The notes beneath the pieces were generated by a model that saw nothing but the letters and a program-made list of their open reading frames with translations, was not told the origin of the DNA and made no database searches. Position numbers and translations under genes: made by a program. From assembly GCA_947243795.1 (NCBI GenBank), contig OX365928.1:140764-204763 (forward strand): 64,000 nucleotides of DNA. Direction: 5' to 3'. Of this stretch, positions 41,792 through 53,584 are shown piece by piece; positions within the stretch are counted from its first letter, which is position 1, and every line of letters begins with the position of its first letter. This stretch comes from Saccharomyces uvarum. Its lineage: Eukaryota > Ascomycota > Saccharomycetes > Saccharomycetales > Saccharomycetaceae.

Positions 41792-44700
41792 ATGTTGATG
41801 CCTCATAAGTATATATTTTTGGCACTCTTTGCCTTTCTGGCGCTAGCTAATGTAGCTTCAGGAGCTACAGAGGCGTGTTTGCCAGCGGGCCAAAGAAAGG
41901 ATGGGATGAATATCAACTTTTACAAATATGCGTTAAAGGATTCTTCCACATACTCCAATCCAGGATTTATGGCATACGGTTATGCTACAAAGACTAAACT
42001 GGGTTCTGTCAGCGGACAGACAGACATCTCCATTAACTATGATCTTTCTTGTGTTACCTCGTCCGGTACATACAAATGCCCTCAAGAAGATGCTACTGGG
42101 AACTGGATGTGCAAAGGTGTGGGTACCTGCACCAATCCTCAAGGTGATGCATTCTGGAGCTCAGACTTGTTTGGCTTCTATACCACTCCAACTAATGTGA
42201 CTTTGGAAATGACAGGCTATTTTTTACCACCACAAACCGGGTCTTACACATTTACGTTTAGCGAAGTGGATGACTCTGCAATCCTATCTGTTGGTGGTGC
42301 CACTGCGTTCGATTGTTGTGCACAAGAGCAACCTCCTGTTAAATCTACTGACTTTACTATCAATGGTATCAAACCATGGGGGAAAAGTGTACCCAGTAAT
42401 ATAAATGGGGTAGTTGACATGTATGCTGGATATTACTACCCAATGAAAATTGTTTATTCCAATGCTGTTTCTTGGGGTTCACTTCCAGTTAGTGTAACAT
42501 TACCAGATGGTACTACTGTTAGTGATGACCTTAAGGGATATGTCTATTCCTTTGACGACGATTTAACCCAGACTGATTGTGCTGTCCCAGACCCTTCAAA
42601 TCATACTCTAGCGGCAATAACAACCACCACCACCGAGCCATGGACTGGTACCTTCACCACCACGACCACTGAATCTACTACCATCACTGGTACTGACGGT
42701 GTTCCAACTGACGAAGTCATCATTGAGATCAAGACTCCAGCAAGCACCAGTTCGTCTGCTGAACCAATAACTATCACGACCACCGAGCCATGGACCGGTA
42801 CCTTCACCACCACGACCACCGAATCTACTACCATCACTGGTACTGACGGTGCTCCAACTGACGAAGTCATCATTGAAGTCAAGACTCCAGCAAGCACCAG
42901 TTCGTCTGCTGAACCAATAACTATCACCACCACCGAGCCATGGACCGGTACCTTCACCACCACGACCACCGAATCTACTACCATCACTGGTACTGACGGT
43001 GTTCCAACTGACGAAGTCATCATCCAGATCAAGACTCCAACTCCGGATGACAATCCAATCCCCGATGAACATCCAGAACCTGATGATACTCCAGAAACCA
43101 CCAGTTCGTCTGCTGAACCAATAACTATCACCACCACTGAGCCATGGACTGGTACCTTCACCACCACGACCACTGAATCTACTACCATCACTGGTACTGA
43201 CGGTGTTCCAACTGACGAAGTCATCATTGAGATCAAGACTCCAGCAAGCACCAGTTCGTCTGCTGAACCAATAACTATCACCACCACCGAGCCATGGACT
43301 GGTACCTTCACCACCACGACCACCGAATCTACTACCATCACTGGTACTGACGGTGCTCCAACTGACGAAGTCATCATCCAGATCAAGACTCCAACTCCGG
43401 ATGACAATCCAATCCCCGATGAACATCCAGAACCTGATGATACTCCAGAAACCACCAGTTCGTCTGCTGAACCAATAACTATCACCACCACTGAGCCATG
43501 GACTGGTACCTTCACCACCACGACCACTGAATCTACTACCATCACTGGTACTGACGGTGTTCCAACTGACGAAGTCATCATTGAGATCAAGACTCCAGCA
43601 AGCACCAGTTCGTCTGCTGAACCAATAACTATCACCACCACTGAGCCATGGACCGGTACCTTCACCACCACGACCACCGAATCTACTACCATCACTGGTA
43701 CTGACGGTGTTCCAACTGACGAAGTCATCATCCAGATCAAGACTCCAACTCCGGATGACAATCCAATCCCCGATGAACATCCAGAACCTGATGATACTCC
43801 AGAAACCACCAGTTCGTCTGCTGAACCAATAACTATCACCACCACCGAGCCATGGACTGGTACCTTCACCACCACGACCACTGAATCTACTACCATCACT
43901 GGTACTGACGGTGTTCCAACTGACGAAGTCATCATTGAGATCAAGACTCCAGCAAGCACCAGTTCGTCTGCTGAACCAATAACTATCACCACCACCGAGC
44001 CATGGACTGGTACCTTCACCACCACGACCACTGAATCTACTACCATCACTGGTACTGACGGTGCTCCAACCGACGAAGTCATCATTGAAGTCAAGACTCC
44101 AGCAAGCACCAGTTCGTCTGCTGAACCAATAACTATCACCACCACTGAGCCATGGACCGGTACCTTCACCACCACGACCACCGAATCTACTACCATCACT
44201 GGTACTGACGGTGCTCCAACCGACGAAGTCATCATTGAAGTCAAGACTCCAGCAAGCACCAGTTCGTCTGCTGAACCAATAACTATCACCACCACCGAGC
44301 CATGGACTGGTACCTTCACCACCACGACCACCGAATCTACTACCATCACTGGTACTGACGGTGCTCCAACCGACGAAGTCATCATTGAAGTCAAGACTCC
44401 AAGCGGTGCTAATCCATCTGTTGAACCAAAGACTATCACCACTACTGAGCCATGGACTGGTACCTTCACCACCACGACCACTGAATCTACTACCATCACT
44501 GGTACTGACGGTGTTCCAACTGACGAAGTCATCATTGAGATCAAGACTCCAGCAAGCACCAGTTCGTCTGCTGAACCAATAACTATCACCACCACCGAGC
44601 CATGGACTGGTACCTTCACCACCACGACCACCGAATCTACTACCATCACTGGTACTGACGGTGCTCCAACCGACGAAGTCATCATTGAAGTCAAGACTCC

Positions 44701-47700
44701 AAGCGGTGCTAATCCATCTGTTGAACCAAAGACTATCACCACTACTGAGCCATGGACTGGTACCTTCACCACCACGACCACTGAATCTACTACCATCACT
44801 GGTACTGACGGTGTTCCAACTGACGAAGTCATCATTGAGATCAAGACTCCAGCAAGCACCAGTTCGTCTGCTGAACCAATAACTATCACCACCACCGAGC
44901 CATGGACTGGTACCTTCACCACCACGACCACCGAATCTACTACCATCACTGGTACTGACGGTGCTCCAACTGACGAAGTCATCATTGAAGTCAAGACTCC
45001 AGCAAGCACCAGTTCGTCTGCTGAACCAATAACTATCACCACCACTGAGCCCTGGACCGGTACCTTCACCACCACGACCACCGAATCTACTACCATCACT
45101 GGTACTGACGGTGCTCCAACCGACGAAGTCATCATTGAAGTCAAGACTCCAAGCGGTGCTAATCCATCTGTTGAACCAAAGACTATCACCACTACTGAGC
45201 CATGGACTGGTTCTTTCACCACTACCACCACCGAAACTACTACCATCACTGGTACTGACGGTGCTCCAACCGACGAAGTCATCATTGAAGTCAAGACTCC
45301 AGCAAGCACCAGTTCGTCTGCTGAACCAATAACTATCACCACCACTGAGCCATGGACCGGTACCTTCACCACCACGACCACCGAATCTACTACCATCACT
45401 GGTACTGACGGTGCTCCAACCGACGAAGTCATCATTGAAGTCAAGACTCCAGCAAGCACCAGTTCGTCTGCTGAACCAATAACTATCACCACCACCGAGC
45501 CATGGACTGGTACCTTCACCACCACGACCACCGAATCTACTACCATCACTGGTACTGACGGTGCTCCAACTGACGAAGTCATCATTGAGATCAAGACTCC
45601 AAGCGGTGCTAATCCATCTGTTGAACCAAAGACTATCACCACTACTGAGCCATGGACTGGTTCTTTCACCACTACCACCACCGAAACTACTACCATCACT
45701 GGTACTGACGGTGCTCCAACTGACGAAGTCATCATTGAAGTCAAGACTCCAAGAGGTGCTAGCTCATCCGCTACTTCTTCAAGCATCTCTCCCTGGTATC
45801 CTGCTAACCAAACCACGGTGATTAGCTCCACCAGTTCATTTATTGAACCAACAACTATCACCACTACTGAGCCATGGACCGGTTCTTTCACCACTACCAC
45901 CACTGAAACTACTACCATCACTGGTACTGACGGTGCTCCAACCGACGAAGTCATCATTGAAGTGAAGACTCCAAGCGGTGCTAATCCATCTGTTGAACCA
46001 AAGACTATCACCACTACTGAGCCATGGACCGGTTCTTTCACCACCACGACCACCGAAACTACTACCATCACTGGTACTGACGGTGCTCCAACCGACGAAG
46101 TCATCATTGAAGTGAAGACTCCAAGCGGTGCTAATCCATCTGTTGAACCAAAGACTATCACCACTACTGAGCCATGGACTGGTTCTTTCACCACTACCAC
46201 CACCGAAACTACTACCATCACTGGTACTGACGGTGCTCCAACTGACGAAGTCATCATTGAGATCAAGACTCCAGCAAGCACCAGTTCGTCTGCTGAACCA
46301 ATAACTATCACCACTACTGAGCCATGGACCGGTTCTTTCACCACTACCACCACCGAAACTACTACCATCACTGGTACTGACGGTGCTCCAACCGACGAAG
46401 TCATCATTGAAGTGAAGACTCCAAGCGGTGCTAATCCATCTGTTGAACCAAAGACTATCACCACTACTGAGCCATGGACTGGTACCTTCACCACCACGAC
46501 CACCGAATCTACTACCATCACTGGTACTGACGGTGCTCCAACTGACGAAGTCATCATCCAGATCAAGACTCCAAGCGGTGCTAATCCATCTGTTGAACCA
46601 AAGACTATCACCACTACTGAGCCATGGACTGGTTCTTTCACCACTACCACCACCGAAACTACTACCATCACTGGTACTGACGGTGCTCCAACTGACGAAG
46701 TCATCATTGAGATCAAGACTCCAGCAAGCACCAGTTCGTCTGCTGAACCAATAACTATCACCACTACTGAGCCATGGACCGGTTCTTTCACCACTACCAC
46801 CACCGAAACTACTACCATCACTGGTACTGACGGTGCTCCAACCGACGAAGTCATCATTGAAGTGAAGACTCCAAGCGGTGCTAATCCATCTGTTGAACCA
46901 AAGACTATCACCACTACTGAGCCATGGACTGGTTCTTTCACCACTACCACCACCGAAACTACTACCATCACTGGTACTGACGGTGCTCCAACCGACGAAG
47001 TCATCATTGAAGTGAAGACTCCAAGCGGTGCTAATCCATCTGTTGAACCAAAGACTATCACCACTACTGAGCCATGGACTGGTTCTTTCACCACTACCAC
47101 CACCGAAACTACTACCATCACTGGTACTGACGGTGCTCCAACCGACGAAGTCATCATTGAAGTGAAGACTCCAAGCGGTGCTAATCCATCTGTTGAACCA
47201 AAGACTATCACCACTACTGAGCCATGGACTGGTTCTTTCACCACTACCACCACCGAAACTACTACCATCACTGGTACTGACGGTGCTCCAACCGACGAAG
47301 TCATCATTGAAGTGAAGACTCCAAGCGGTGCTAATCCATCTGTTGAACCAAAGACTATCACCACTACTGAGCCATGGACCGGTTCTTTCACCACCACCAC
47401 CACCGAAACTACTACCATCACTGGTACTGACGGTGCTCCAACCGACGAAGTCATCATTGAAGTGAAGACTCCAAGCGGTGCTAATCCATCTGTTGAACCA
47501 AAGACTATCACCACTACTGAGCCATGGACCGGTTCTTTCACCACTACCACCACCGAAACTACTACCATCACTGGTACTGACGGTGCTCCAACCGACGAAG
47601 TCATCATTGAAGTGAAGACTCCAAGCGGTGCTAATCCATCTGTTGAACCAAAGACTATCACCACTACTGAGCCATGGACCGGTTCTTTCACCACTACCAC

Positions 47701-48721
47701 CACCGAAACTACTACCATCACTGGTACTGACGGTGCTCCAACCGACGAAGTCATCATTGAAGTGAAGACTCCAAGCGGTGCTAACCCATCTACCACTTCA
47801 TCGTCTGACCATGAAATTACCATCACTTCTGCCTCATTTTCCATCGGACCAGAAATGACTACAACTGCTACGGAATCAAAAGAACAGACTACTTTGGTTA
47901 CCGTTACTTCCTGTAAATCTGATGTCTGCTCCGAGACTTCTTCCCCTGCTATAATTTCAATAGCAACAGCCACAGTTAGTGGAGTCACCACTGAATATAC
48001 CACATGGTGCCCTATTTCCACTACTGAGCCAATAAAGCAAACTACTTTGATTACACTTACTTCTTGCGAATCCGGTGTCTGTTCTGAGAGTGCCACTTCT
48101 GCTATGGTTTCTACCGCCACGACCACTGTCGGTGGCGTCGCTACGGAATACACTACATGGTGTCCTGTTTCCACTACAGAGCCAACAAAGCAAACTACTT
48201 TAATTACAGTTACTTCCTGTGGGTCTGGTGCCTGTTCTGAGACTGTTTCTCCTGCTATCGTCTCCAGAGCCACAACTACCATCAATGATGCTGCCACGGT
48301 ATACACCACATGGTGCCCAATAACAACCAGTAAAGCAACGGTTAGCGCCAGTACCACTACCCTCGTTACTAGTAACTCCTTCAACCCCAAAGCTCCTGAA
48401 ACGAAAACCGTAACCCACGGTAACGGTGTGTCTTCGACTTCTGAATCTGGTTTTGCTGAAGCACATCCAACTACCGCAGCTAATGCAACTGGCCATAGCA
48501 GTAGTGTTGCTTCGGGGTCAGGGACTGCTAACACCAAGGACCATGCAACTACTTATTTGAACACCGTCTCCGAACAACCTCAAGGCACATCCACAAGCGG
48601 TGTACTAGCGTCTAGTACTGCCTCTTTAGGAATGTCAAGCTATGCAGGGAGTGCCAACGGTCTACTAGCCAATAGTGCTTTAAGTGTTTTCATTGCCTCA
48701 ATGTTGCTGGCAATAATTTAA
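41792..48721 (+). CDS. FLO1: FLO1-type flocculin (GPI-anchored lectin adhesin)
   Basis: Cell-wall lectin that binds mannan on neighbouring cells in a calcium-dependent way and causes flocculation. Of 2309 residues (S288C Flo1 about 1537), residues 1-24 are a signal peptide. The PA14-type lectin domain (about 25-270) has the calcium-binding pair Asp160-Asp161 in EVDDSAIL and the loop VSWGS at 226-230 with Trp228, the residue associated with mannose-specific Flo1 rather than NewFlo behaviour. Thirty-three tandem units follow (about residues 277-1995), then three Cys-containing repeats (TTLVTVTSC...VCSE...EYTTWCP) and a Ser/Thr-rich stalk. The hydrophobic C terminus ([15 protein letters not shown]) is a GPI-anchor signal. 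Start ATG 41792 gives [13 protein letters not shown], like Flo1 MTMPHRY. FLO5 or FLO9 identity cannot be excluded, but position supports FLO1. Confidence 0.95.
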   Translation: MLMPHKYIFLALFAFLALANVASGATEACLPAGQRKDGMNINFYKYALKDSSTYSNPGFMAYGYATKTKLGSVSGQTDISINYDLSCVTSSGTYKCPQEDATGNWMCKGVGTCTNPQGDAFWSSDLFGFYTTPTNVTLEMTGYFLPPQTGSYTFTFSEVDDSAILSVGGATAFDCCAQEQPPVKSTDFTINGIKPWGKSVPSNINGVVDMYAGYYYPMKIVYSNAVSWGSLPVSVTLPDGTTVSDDLKGYVYSFDDDLTQTDCAVPDPSNHTLAAITTTTTEPWTGTFTTTTTESTTITGTDGVPTDEVIIEIKTPASTSSSAEPITITTTEPWTGTFTTTTTESTTITGTDGAPTDEVIIEVKTPASTSSSAEPITITTTEPWTGTFTTTTTESTTITGTDGVPTDEVIIQIKTPTPDDNPIPDEHPEPDDTPETTSSSAEPITITTTEPWTGTFTTTTTESTTITGTDGVPTDEVIIEIKTPASTSSSAEPITITTTEPWTGTFTTTTTESTTITGTDGAPTDEVIIQIKTPTPDDNPIPDEHPEPDDTPETTSSSAEPITITTTEPWTGTFTTTTTESTTITGTDGVPTDEVIIEIKTPASTSSSAEPITITTTEPWTGTFTTTTTESTTITGTDGVPTDEVIIQIKTPTPDDNPIPDEHPEPDDTPETTSSSAEPITITTTEPWTGTFTTTTTESTTITGTDGVPTDEVIIEIKTPASTSSSAEPITITTTEPWTGTFTTTTTESTTITGTDGAPTDEVIIEVKTPASTSSSAEPITITTTEPWTGTFTTTTTESTTITGTDGAPTDEVIIEVKTPASTSSSAEPITITTTEPWTGTFTTTTTESTTITGTDGAPTDEVIIEVKTPSGANPSVEPKTITTTEPWTGTFTTTTTESTTITGTDGVPTDEVIIEIKTPASTSSSAEPITITTTEPWTGTFTTTTTESTTITGTDGAPTDEVIIEVKTPSGANPSVEPKTITTTEPWTGTFTTTTTESTTITGTDGVPTDEVIIEIKTPASTSSSAEPITITTTEPWTGTFTTTTTESTTITGTDGAPTDEVIIEVKTPASTSSSAEPITITTTEPWTGTFTTTTTESTTITGTDGAPTDEVIIEVKTPSGANPSVEPKTITTTEPWTGSFTTTTTETTTITGTDGAPTDEVIIEVKTPASTSSSAEPITITTTEPWTGTFTTTTTESTTITGTDGAPTDEVIIEVKTPASTSSSAEPITITTTEPWTGTFTTTTTESTTITGTDGAPTDEVIIEIKTPSGANPSVEPKTITTTEPWTGSFTTTTTETTTITGTDGAPTDEVIIEVKTPRGASSSATSSSISPWYPANQTTVISSTSSFIEPTTITTTEPWTGSFTTTTTETTTITGTDGAPTDEVIIEVKTPSGANPSVEPKTITTTEPWTGSFTTTTTETTTITGTDGAPTDEVIIEVKTPSGANPSVEPKTITTTEPWTGSFTTTTTETTTITGTDGAPTDEVIIEIKTPASTSSSAEPITITTTEPWTGSFTTTTTETTTITGTDGAPTDEVIIEVKTPSGANPSVEPKTITTTEPWTGTFTTTTTESTTITGTDGAPTDEVIIQIKTPSGANPSVEPKTITTTEPWTGSFTTTTTETTTITGTDGAPTDEVIIEIKTPASTSSSAEPITITTTEPWTGSFTTTTTETTTITGTDGAPTDEVIIEVKTPSGANPSVEPKTITTTEPWTGSFTTTTTETTTITGTDGAPTDEVIIEVKTPSGANPSVEPKTITTTEPWTGSFTTTTTETTTITGTDGAPTDEVIIEVKTPSGANPSVEPKTITTTEPWTGSFTTTTTETTTITGTDGAPTDEVIIEVKTPSGANPSVEPKTITTTEPWTGSFTTTTTETTTITGTDGAPTDEVIIEVKTPSGANPSVEPKTITTTEPWTGSFTTTTTETTTITGTDGAPTDEVIIEVKTPSGANPSVEPKTITTTEPWTGSFTTTTTETTTITGTDGAPTDEVIIEVKTPSGANPSTTSSSDHEITITSASFSIGPEMTTTATESKEQTTLVTVTSCKSDVCSETSSPAIISIATATVSGVTTEYTTWCPISTTEPIKQTTLITLTSCESGVCSESATSAMVSTATTTVGGVATEYTTWCPVSTTEPTKQTTLITVTSCGSGACSETVSPAIVSRATTTINDAATVYTTWCPITTSKATVSASTTTLVTSNSFNPKAPETKTVTHGNGVSSTSESGFAEAHPTTAANATGHSSSVASGSGTANTKDHATTYLNTVSEQPQGTSTSGVLASSTASLGMSSYAGSANGLLANSALSVFIASMLLAII
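42620..47790 (+). repeat. 33 tandem flocculin units, about 150 bp each
   Basis: Each unit encodes TTTEPWTG(T/S)FTTTTTE(S/T)TTITGTDG(V/A)PTDEV followed by a linker. I count 33 copies of the EPWTG codons. Unit length is 150 bp; three units carry an extra acidic linker ([15 protein letters not shown], units 3, 5 and 7), and unit 20 carries a unique spacer with [11 protein letters not shown]. Linkers are of two main kinds: [11 protein letters not shown], dominant in the first half, and [11 protein letters not shown], dominant in the second. The final seven units are almost identical in DNA, indicating recent expansion. Confidence 0.95.
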
Positions 48722-50149
48722 GGAACACATGATTTCCTTTTTGTACTAATCAACCCTGCCTGATGATAAATATGTATATCATAAAAGCAGTTGTACGTTC
48801 TTCCACCATTTTTTTCTCAATTCTTTCATAACTATCTCAAAATTTATAATTTATAAGCCGTTTTATCTGATTCCGTCAATAGAGCGTTTAAAAACATATC
48901 AGTATGATATCAAAAACAGTTTTTTCCAGGAAAAATATATACAAAGGAATTATTACTGAATCAACCTAGCATAACTCACGCGGCATATATGTATATACCT
49001 GCCTTTTTCCTGGTGCCGCCCCTAAAAATTCTCGGTAACAAAATATATTATCTTGGCTCTGTTTTACTTTCGATCATCGTCTTTTTAGCATGAACAGGTT
49101 AAGAAACTACCAAAAAATATCTCACAGGTTTGTATATATACCTACATATACTAGATGAGATAACCGACGCAGTTGAGAAAACCAAACTCCATAGACGCAC
49201 GTCTTGGGGGGCAGAACGTTTATTCCAAGACATGCTTTTTCTACACATAGAGTACTTGTTATTGTAGTTTAGGACCGTTTACACATCCTTATTCTGCTAC
49301 AAACTCGGAGACAATGCACGTAGGAGTGGGTGTTCCTAAAAAAGTCCGAAATAAAAACCTTGTTTACGAAACGGAAATTACAAGATCCTTTAAGAAATAG
49401 GGTCCGACTGTAATGACAGGAGAAAAAAACAAGTATTGTGCTCTTAAAAAATAAACGAACCATGAACGGTTTTTGGTTACAGCTCAACCCCATCCTATCC
49501 CTGATCCTAATTTTTGTGATTCTTACTTTCAGCACGTTCTATTACAGCAAACCTACCAAGATCGTTGTAAGAACTAATATTGTGCCGACCTTGCGCTTTG
49601 AATGTAACATTAGTAGGCGGTTCATCAGAGTTATAAATATCGATACAGAGTATTAATAAAAAAACCACAACCCTTGGCTGAAGATGCTCTTTCATACTGG
49701 AAATATATCTGCTAAAAAAAATAACAGAAAAAAATCTATACGCTCTCATCCACTCCACACCCCCATCACAAAAATTTATAAGATTTCTGACAATGGCTAC
49801 AGAGAAAAAATATCAGAAAATTTGCTTGTATCAGAAAGTTATGCGAGACTGAAGCTGTACCAATCAATAACGAGAAAAGGAAATGTAGGTGTTTATATCT
49901 CAATGACATTGATAGGACTATGCTGACCAGTATGAAGTTTCCATGATATGAAGGTTGTATTTGAATATAATGTGAGTAAAATATTTCAACGGCTGTAGCA
50001 AAATTGAACTCTATGCAGAAAGCAGACATTCAACTATCTATTTATTGATATTTAGTGTTTTAGAAAAAAGAAGGTTCCAGCACAAGAAATGACAACAAGT
50101 GAAACTCTGGACCGAAAACCAATTTTTTTTATGTAATTACACAATTTCA
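48722..50149. other. Flocculin to amidohydrolase intergenic region
   Basis: 1.4 kb of AT-rich DNA between a plus-strand and a minus-strand gene end. Small frames (49266-50029) overlap on both strands without recognisable products. No LTR or tRNA is seen. Confidence 0.4.
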
Positions 50150-51475
50150 TCAGTAAATTCTTCCCTCTTTCATCACGAGCAGTAGATTGGTCTCTGGTTC
50201 ATCCAAAATCTCAATATTTTCTAAAGGATTTGAATTCATCATCAATAAATCAGCAATGAATCCTGGTTTAATCTGACCCAATTTGTTGTCCAGACCATTC
50301 ATTTCTGCAGGTGTAACAGTGGCCGAAAGTAAAACCTCCTGGGCAGTCTGAACTTTCCCTCTGATACGGAACTCTTGTGTTTGATAACCATACAGAGGGC
50401 CCAACAAATCAGAGCCGTAACAAATTTTAACTTGTTTCCTCTGGGCAATTTTCATTGCCTCAATTCCTTTGTAAAGCACCTCTGCATTTTTTCTGCTATT
50501 TTCTGGTCCTAAGAATGTGGAGAATTGATCCGAAGCCATTACTTTGTAGGTCACCAAAGTTGGAGTCAAATAACAGTTTTTTTCTGCCATTAGTTCAGCA
50601 GTACGTTCATCTAGTAAATTTCCATGCTCAATACCTTTAACGCCTAATTTGATGCAGTTTTGTATCGCCTCCGGAGTGTAGGCATGAGCCGTCACATACG
50701 TGTGGTAACTGTTTGCGACACTGACTAAAGCACTTATCTCATCATCACAAAATTGTTTGTTAGATATTTTGTCAGTTGGTGATGCCACACCTCCCCCGCC
50801 CATGATTTTGATAAAATCCGCGCCTCTTCTAAATTCCTCTCTAGCTGCTTTATAGCATTCGGAAACACCGTCTGCTACAACACCAACTTGACCGTAGTGG
50901 CACGAACAGCTCTCAAAAGCACTTGCAGGCAAGTCGCCAGATCTCAGGTCACCATGACCGCCAGTTTGCGAAATGGCATGACCACAAGTTATCAATCTGG
51001 GGCCATTCAAAGTGCCTCGAAGTGTCTCAGACTTGAGGAATGCTTCAGCACCTCCGCAATCCCTCACTGTTGTGAAACCTCTTGCTAAAGCAGCTTCCAA
51101 AGTATATCTTACTCTAAGCAATGCGACTGTAATTGGCATATCCATTAACTTGCGCAAGTCGGCGTCCCCCGCAACTGATGCAATGTGAACATGGTTGTCA
51201 AACAATCCCGGAGTCACGTACTTACCAGTACCATCAATGATGTTGAAAACATCCTTGTCAACAGGTATCGGTTTTCCAGAACCAAACTCAACCTTTGAAA
51301 TGCTACCGTTTTCAATGAAAATGTAAGCCTCAGGGCAAGTAGTACCGCTCACTACATCTATCAAATTGGTGTTGCTTATACAATACTTTTCAAGCGGCTT
51401 GGGGCGCCATGGCGCTACCAGATCGGCCAGGGACTTGTTCATCCCTTCGTTTACATCAATATCACTAGTTGCCAT
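50150..51475 (-). CDS. Amidohydrolase, ochratoxinase/imidazolonepropionase-like
   Basis: 441-residue metal-dependent hydrolase of the Amidohydrolase_1 family, probably hydrolysing an amide or dipeptide-like bond. The metal ligands of the TIM-barrel fold are all visible: H95-x-H97 (NHVHI), K223 ([10 protein letters not shown], likely the carboxylated bridging lysine), H264 (TAHAYTPEA), H284 (GIEHGNLLD) and D356 (CYGSD). The N- and C-terminal beta-sandwich ([11 protein letters not shown] and [18 protein letters not shown]) is typical. The glycine-rich GGGG segment and Lys ligand resemble the Zn-dependent carboxypeptidase/ochratoxinase subgroup. No signal peptide, so it is likely cytosolic. I recall no counterpart on this arm of S288C. 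Same strand as the downstream dehydrogenase gene. Confidence 0.85.
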   Translation of the reverse strand: MATSDIDVNEGMNKSLADLVAPWRPKPLEKYCISNTNLIDVVSGTTCPEAYIFIENGSISKVEFGSGKPIPVDKDVFNIIDGTGKYVTPGLFDNHVHIASVAGDADLRKLMDMPITVALLRVRYTLEAALARGFTTVRDCGGAEAFLKSETLRGTLNGPRLITCGHAISQTGGHGDLRSGDLPASAFESCSCHYGQVGVVADGVSECYKAAREEFRRGADFIKIMGGGGVASPTDKISNKQFCDDEISALVSVANSYHTYVTAHAYTPEAIQNCIKLGVKGIEHGNLLDERTAELMAEKNCYLTPTLVTYKVMASDQFSTFLGPENSRKNAEVLYKGIEAMKIAQRKQVKICYGSDLLGPLYGYQTQEFRIRGKVQTAQEVLLSATVTPAEMNGLDNKLGQIKPGFIADLLMMNSNPLENIEILDEPETNLLLVMKEGRIY

Positions 51476-52813
51476 TTTATTTTGCTTGGTGATCTGTTAC
51501 AGTGAAATTTTTGTTTATGTAGAAGAGCTGAGTAGAGCCAAGGAAATGGGACGCTTTATATACATTTAGCTCGGAGATCATTTACCGCCTAAATGCTTTT
51601 TCCCCAACAAAAGTTTCTTCTCCTCTAGTTAGGTTCCGTCGTTTACGGCAGCGCATGATAAGAGAATGACTAAACTCGAGGAATGAGAATTGAGTATTTT
51701 GAGTATGGAGATAACGCGTTAGGGCCGATATTTCTGTAGACAAGCTTTAAGATGTAAAAGTATCTAACTGGCTATATCACCCCTGAAAGAGATACTACGT
51801 AATACGGAAAATACTCTATTTCGTCATTCGGCGTTCTTTAAAAAAAATATCAAGATTATGTTATGCTCGTTGAAGAGCAGAAAAAAAAAATACACTTATG
51901 GTTTGTTAAAACCTCTTTTATAGCAGGATTGTGATAAAATCTAATATGAATCCCTACAAGAGTCTGTAGTGTGGCTTGTGCGAATGAACAAACGGCTTTG
52001 CGCTGGTGAAATCTTGAGCCGAGAGCTCGAAGAACTGGAAATGTTTGAAGGAGCTTATTGACAAGGGTCTTCACTGCTGAGAATTCCTATTTGCAGGGAC
52101 AAACGCGGCAAAAAAAAAACTGCAGGGTCCGATGTCCGCTTGGCGCGCACTGACAATATATTACGTAATGGGTTTCGAACATTAACAGTTGCTGCGATTG
52201 CTCACTGTGCGAGTTGATAGCATTATCCAATGCCTTGTTTGGGTTTCGGCAGGAACTAATTACGCTTTTCCATCAACCTTCGAAATTTAAGCCGCTCTTT
52301 CACGGAACATCTAAAATCTCTTGTGGCGTCACAAGTCGACAGCCCAGCAGCACTCGTGTCTTAGTGTAAGATGCGTGGTTACTCCGCAACGGTAACCATT
52401 TTTGCTCCATAACAAAAAAATGCAGTAGAACAATGTTGTTTACCTGCATATGCAGGTCAGGACGTACGAGCAATCTACCACGCGTCTTCATAACCGTTAC
52501 ATTCCATTAATAAGATGGTGGAAGGATTGTGTGAAGGTAGCCTTTTGCCCAATTGGGTGTTAGGAAGACAATCCATAGAAATACGAGCCGCTCTTTTCAT
52601 GCAAGGTAAATGTTTTTCAAAAAAAGACCGAAAAAATGGTAAACGTGACATATTGTGTGATATTTAGCAAATAGATACTTAGATGGTGCAGTAGATTGGC
52701 CCTTGAGTGTAGCCTTTCTAAAAATAGGGCCCGGCCCTCAAAAAACCGTATATTCAGCTATATTTTATGTAAATTAGTACCCTGATGCCAACTCTTACAC
52801 TTGCCGCCCAAAT
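51476..52813. other. Amidohydrolase upstream region
   Basis: 1.3 kb, no supported gene. It presumably holds the amidohydrolase promoter on the minus strand. A 16 bp perfect palindrome, ACCTGCATATGCAGGT, lies at 52442-52457. Confidence 0.4.
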
Positions 52814-53584
52814 TTAGAAAGCATTCTCACTGCCATCATAATTCATGAACTTTCCATTATGTTCAGGTGATATTTTGCTAAAAACATTAGCCAATGCGGA
52901 AGCGCTTTCCTCGGGTGTAATAACCTCTAAAGAGCTGATATCTGTGCCTTTTTCCGTAAAAGCATCTAAACCCTGTTGGCCCATGTCAGTGGTTACCATA
53001 CCAGGATGGAAAGCAACAACAGTGAAGCCCTCAGGTTTCAATTCAAAGCTTAGTTCCTTTATAGCAAAATTTAAGGCAGCTTTCGACTGACCGTAAGCAG
53101 AAACAGAAATTGGTATATAAGCAGCGATAGACCCCGCGAGGCTGGAAATGAAAAATAACTTTCTAGTCTTTTTCAAAAGAAGCAAAGGGTACACTTTCTG
53201 AAGAGTCAATATCGGCCCCAAAGAATTGGTGGTGTAATGATCAAGCCAGACCTTTTTTGGAGCCTTTAAGACCTCATAGTAGGAATCGGAGATCCCAGAG
53301 CTTGCAATAAAAACATCAATTCCCTCGAATGATGGCGTTTTCCTAATCTCATCTGCAATTCTATTGATACTTTCGTCCTCGGTAACGTCAAGCTGCACAA
53401 CATGGATATTGTTTCTGCTTTTTCTCAAATCTTCCAACTGTTTATTCTTAGGTAGCGAAGGTAATCCACGAAAAGAAGCTATAACAACATTGTCTGTGGA
53501 GGCACTCAACGTTTTTACTAAGTTAAAACCAATTCCACGGTTACCGCCGATAATAAAGTATGTTGTTTTTGATGGGCTGCTCAT
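52814..53584 (-). CDS. Short-chain dehydrogenase/reductase, YKL071W-like
   Basis: 256-residue classical SDR with the length of the S. cerevisiae protein YKL071W, which it resembles closely as I recall it (SSxSKxTYFIIGGNRGIGFNLVK). Rossmann motif GGNRGIG at 13-19, Asp66 in QLDV, the serine at 147-148 (FFISSLAGS), and the catalytic Tyr164-x3-Lys168 (AYGQSKAA) are present, so it should be active. The family includes fungal ketoreductases; the natural substrate of YKL071W is unknown, although such genes are often induced by aldehyde or oxidative stress. It is probably a subtelomeric paralogue or relocated copy. No signal peptide; cytosolic. Confidence 0.9.
   Translation of the reverse strand: MSSPSKTTYFIIGGNRGIGFNLVKTLSASTDNVVIASFRGLPSLPKNKQLEDLRKSRNNIHVVQLDVTEDESINRIADEIRKTPSFEGIDVFIASSGISDSYYEVLKAPKKVWLDHYTTNSLGPILTLQKVYPLLLLKKTRKLFFISSLAGSIAAYIPISVSAYGQSKAALNFAIKELSFELKPEGFTVVAFHPGMVTTDMGQQGLDAFTEKGTDISSLEVITPEESASALANVFSKISPEHNGKFMNYDGSENAF

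Noticed and set aside
42601-48537. 1978-residue and 390-residue minus-strand frames over the flocculin as genes
   Set aside because: They are exact antisense shadows of the repeat array, with composition dictated by the Thr/Ser-rich sense codons, and have no independent family match.
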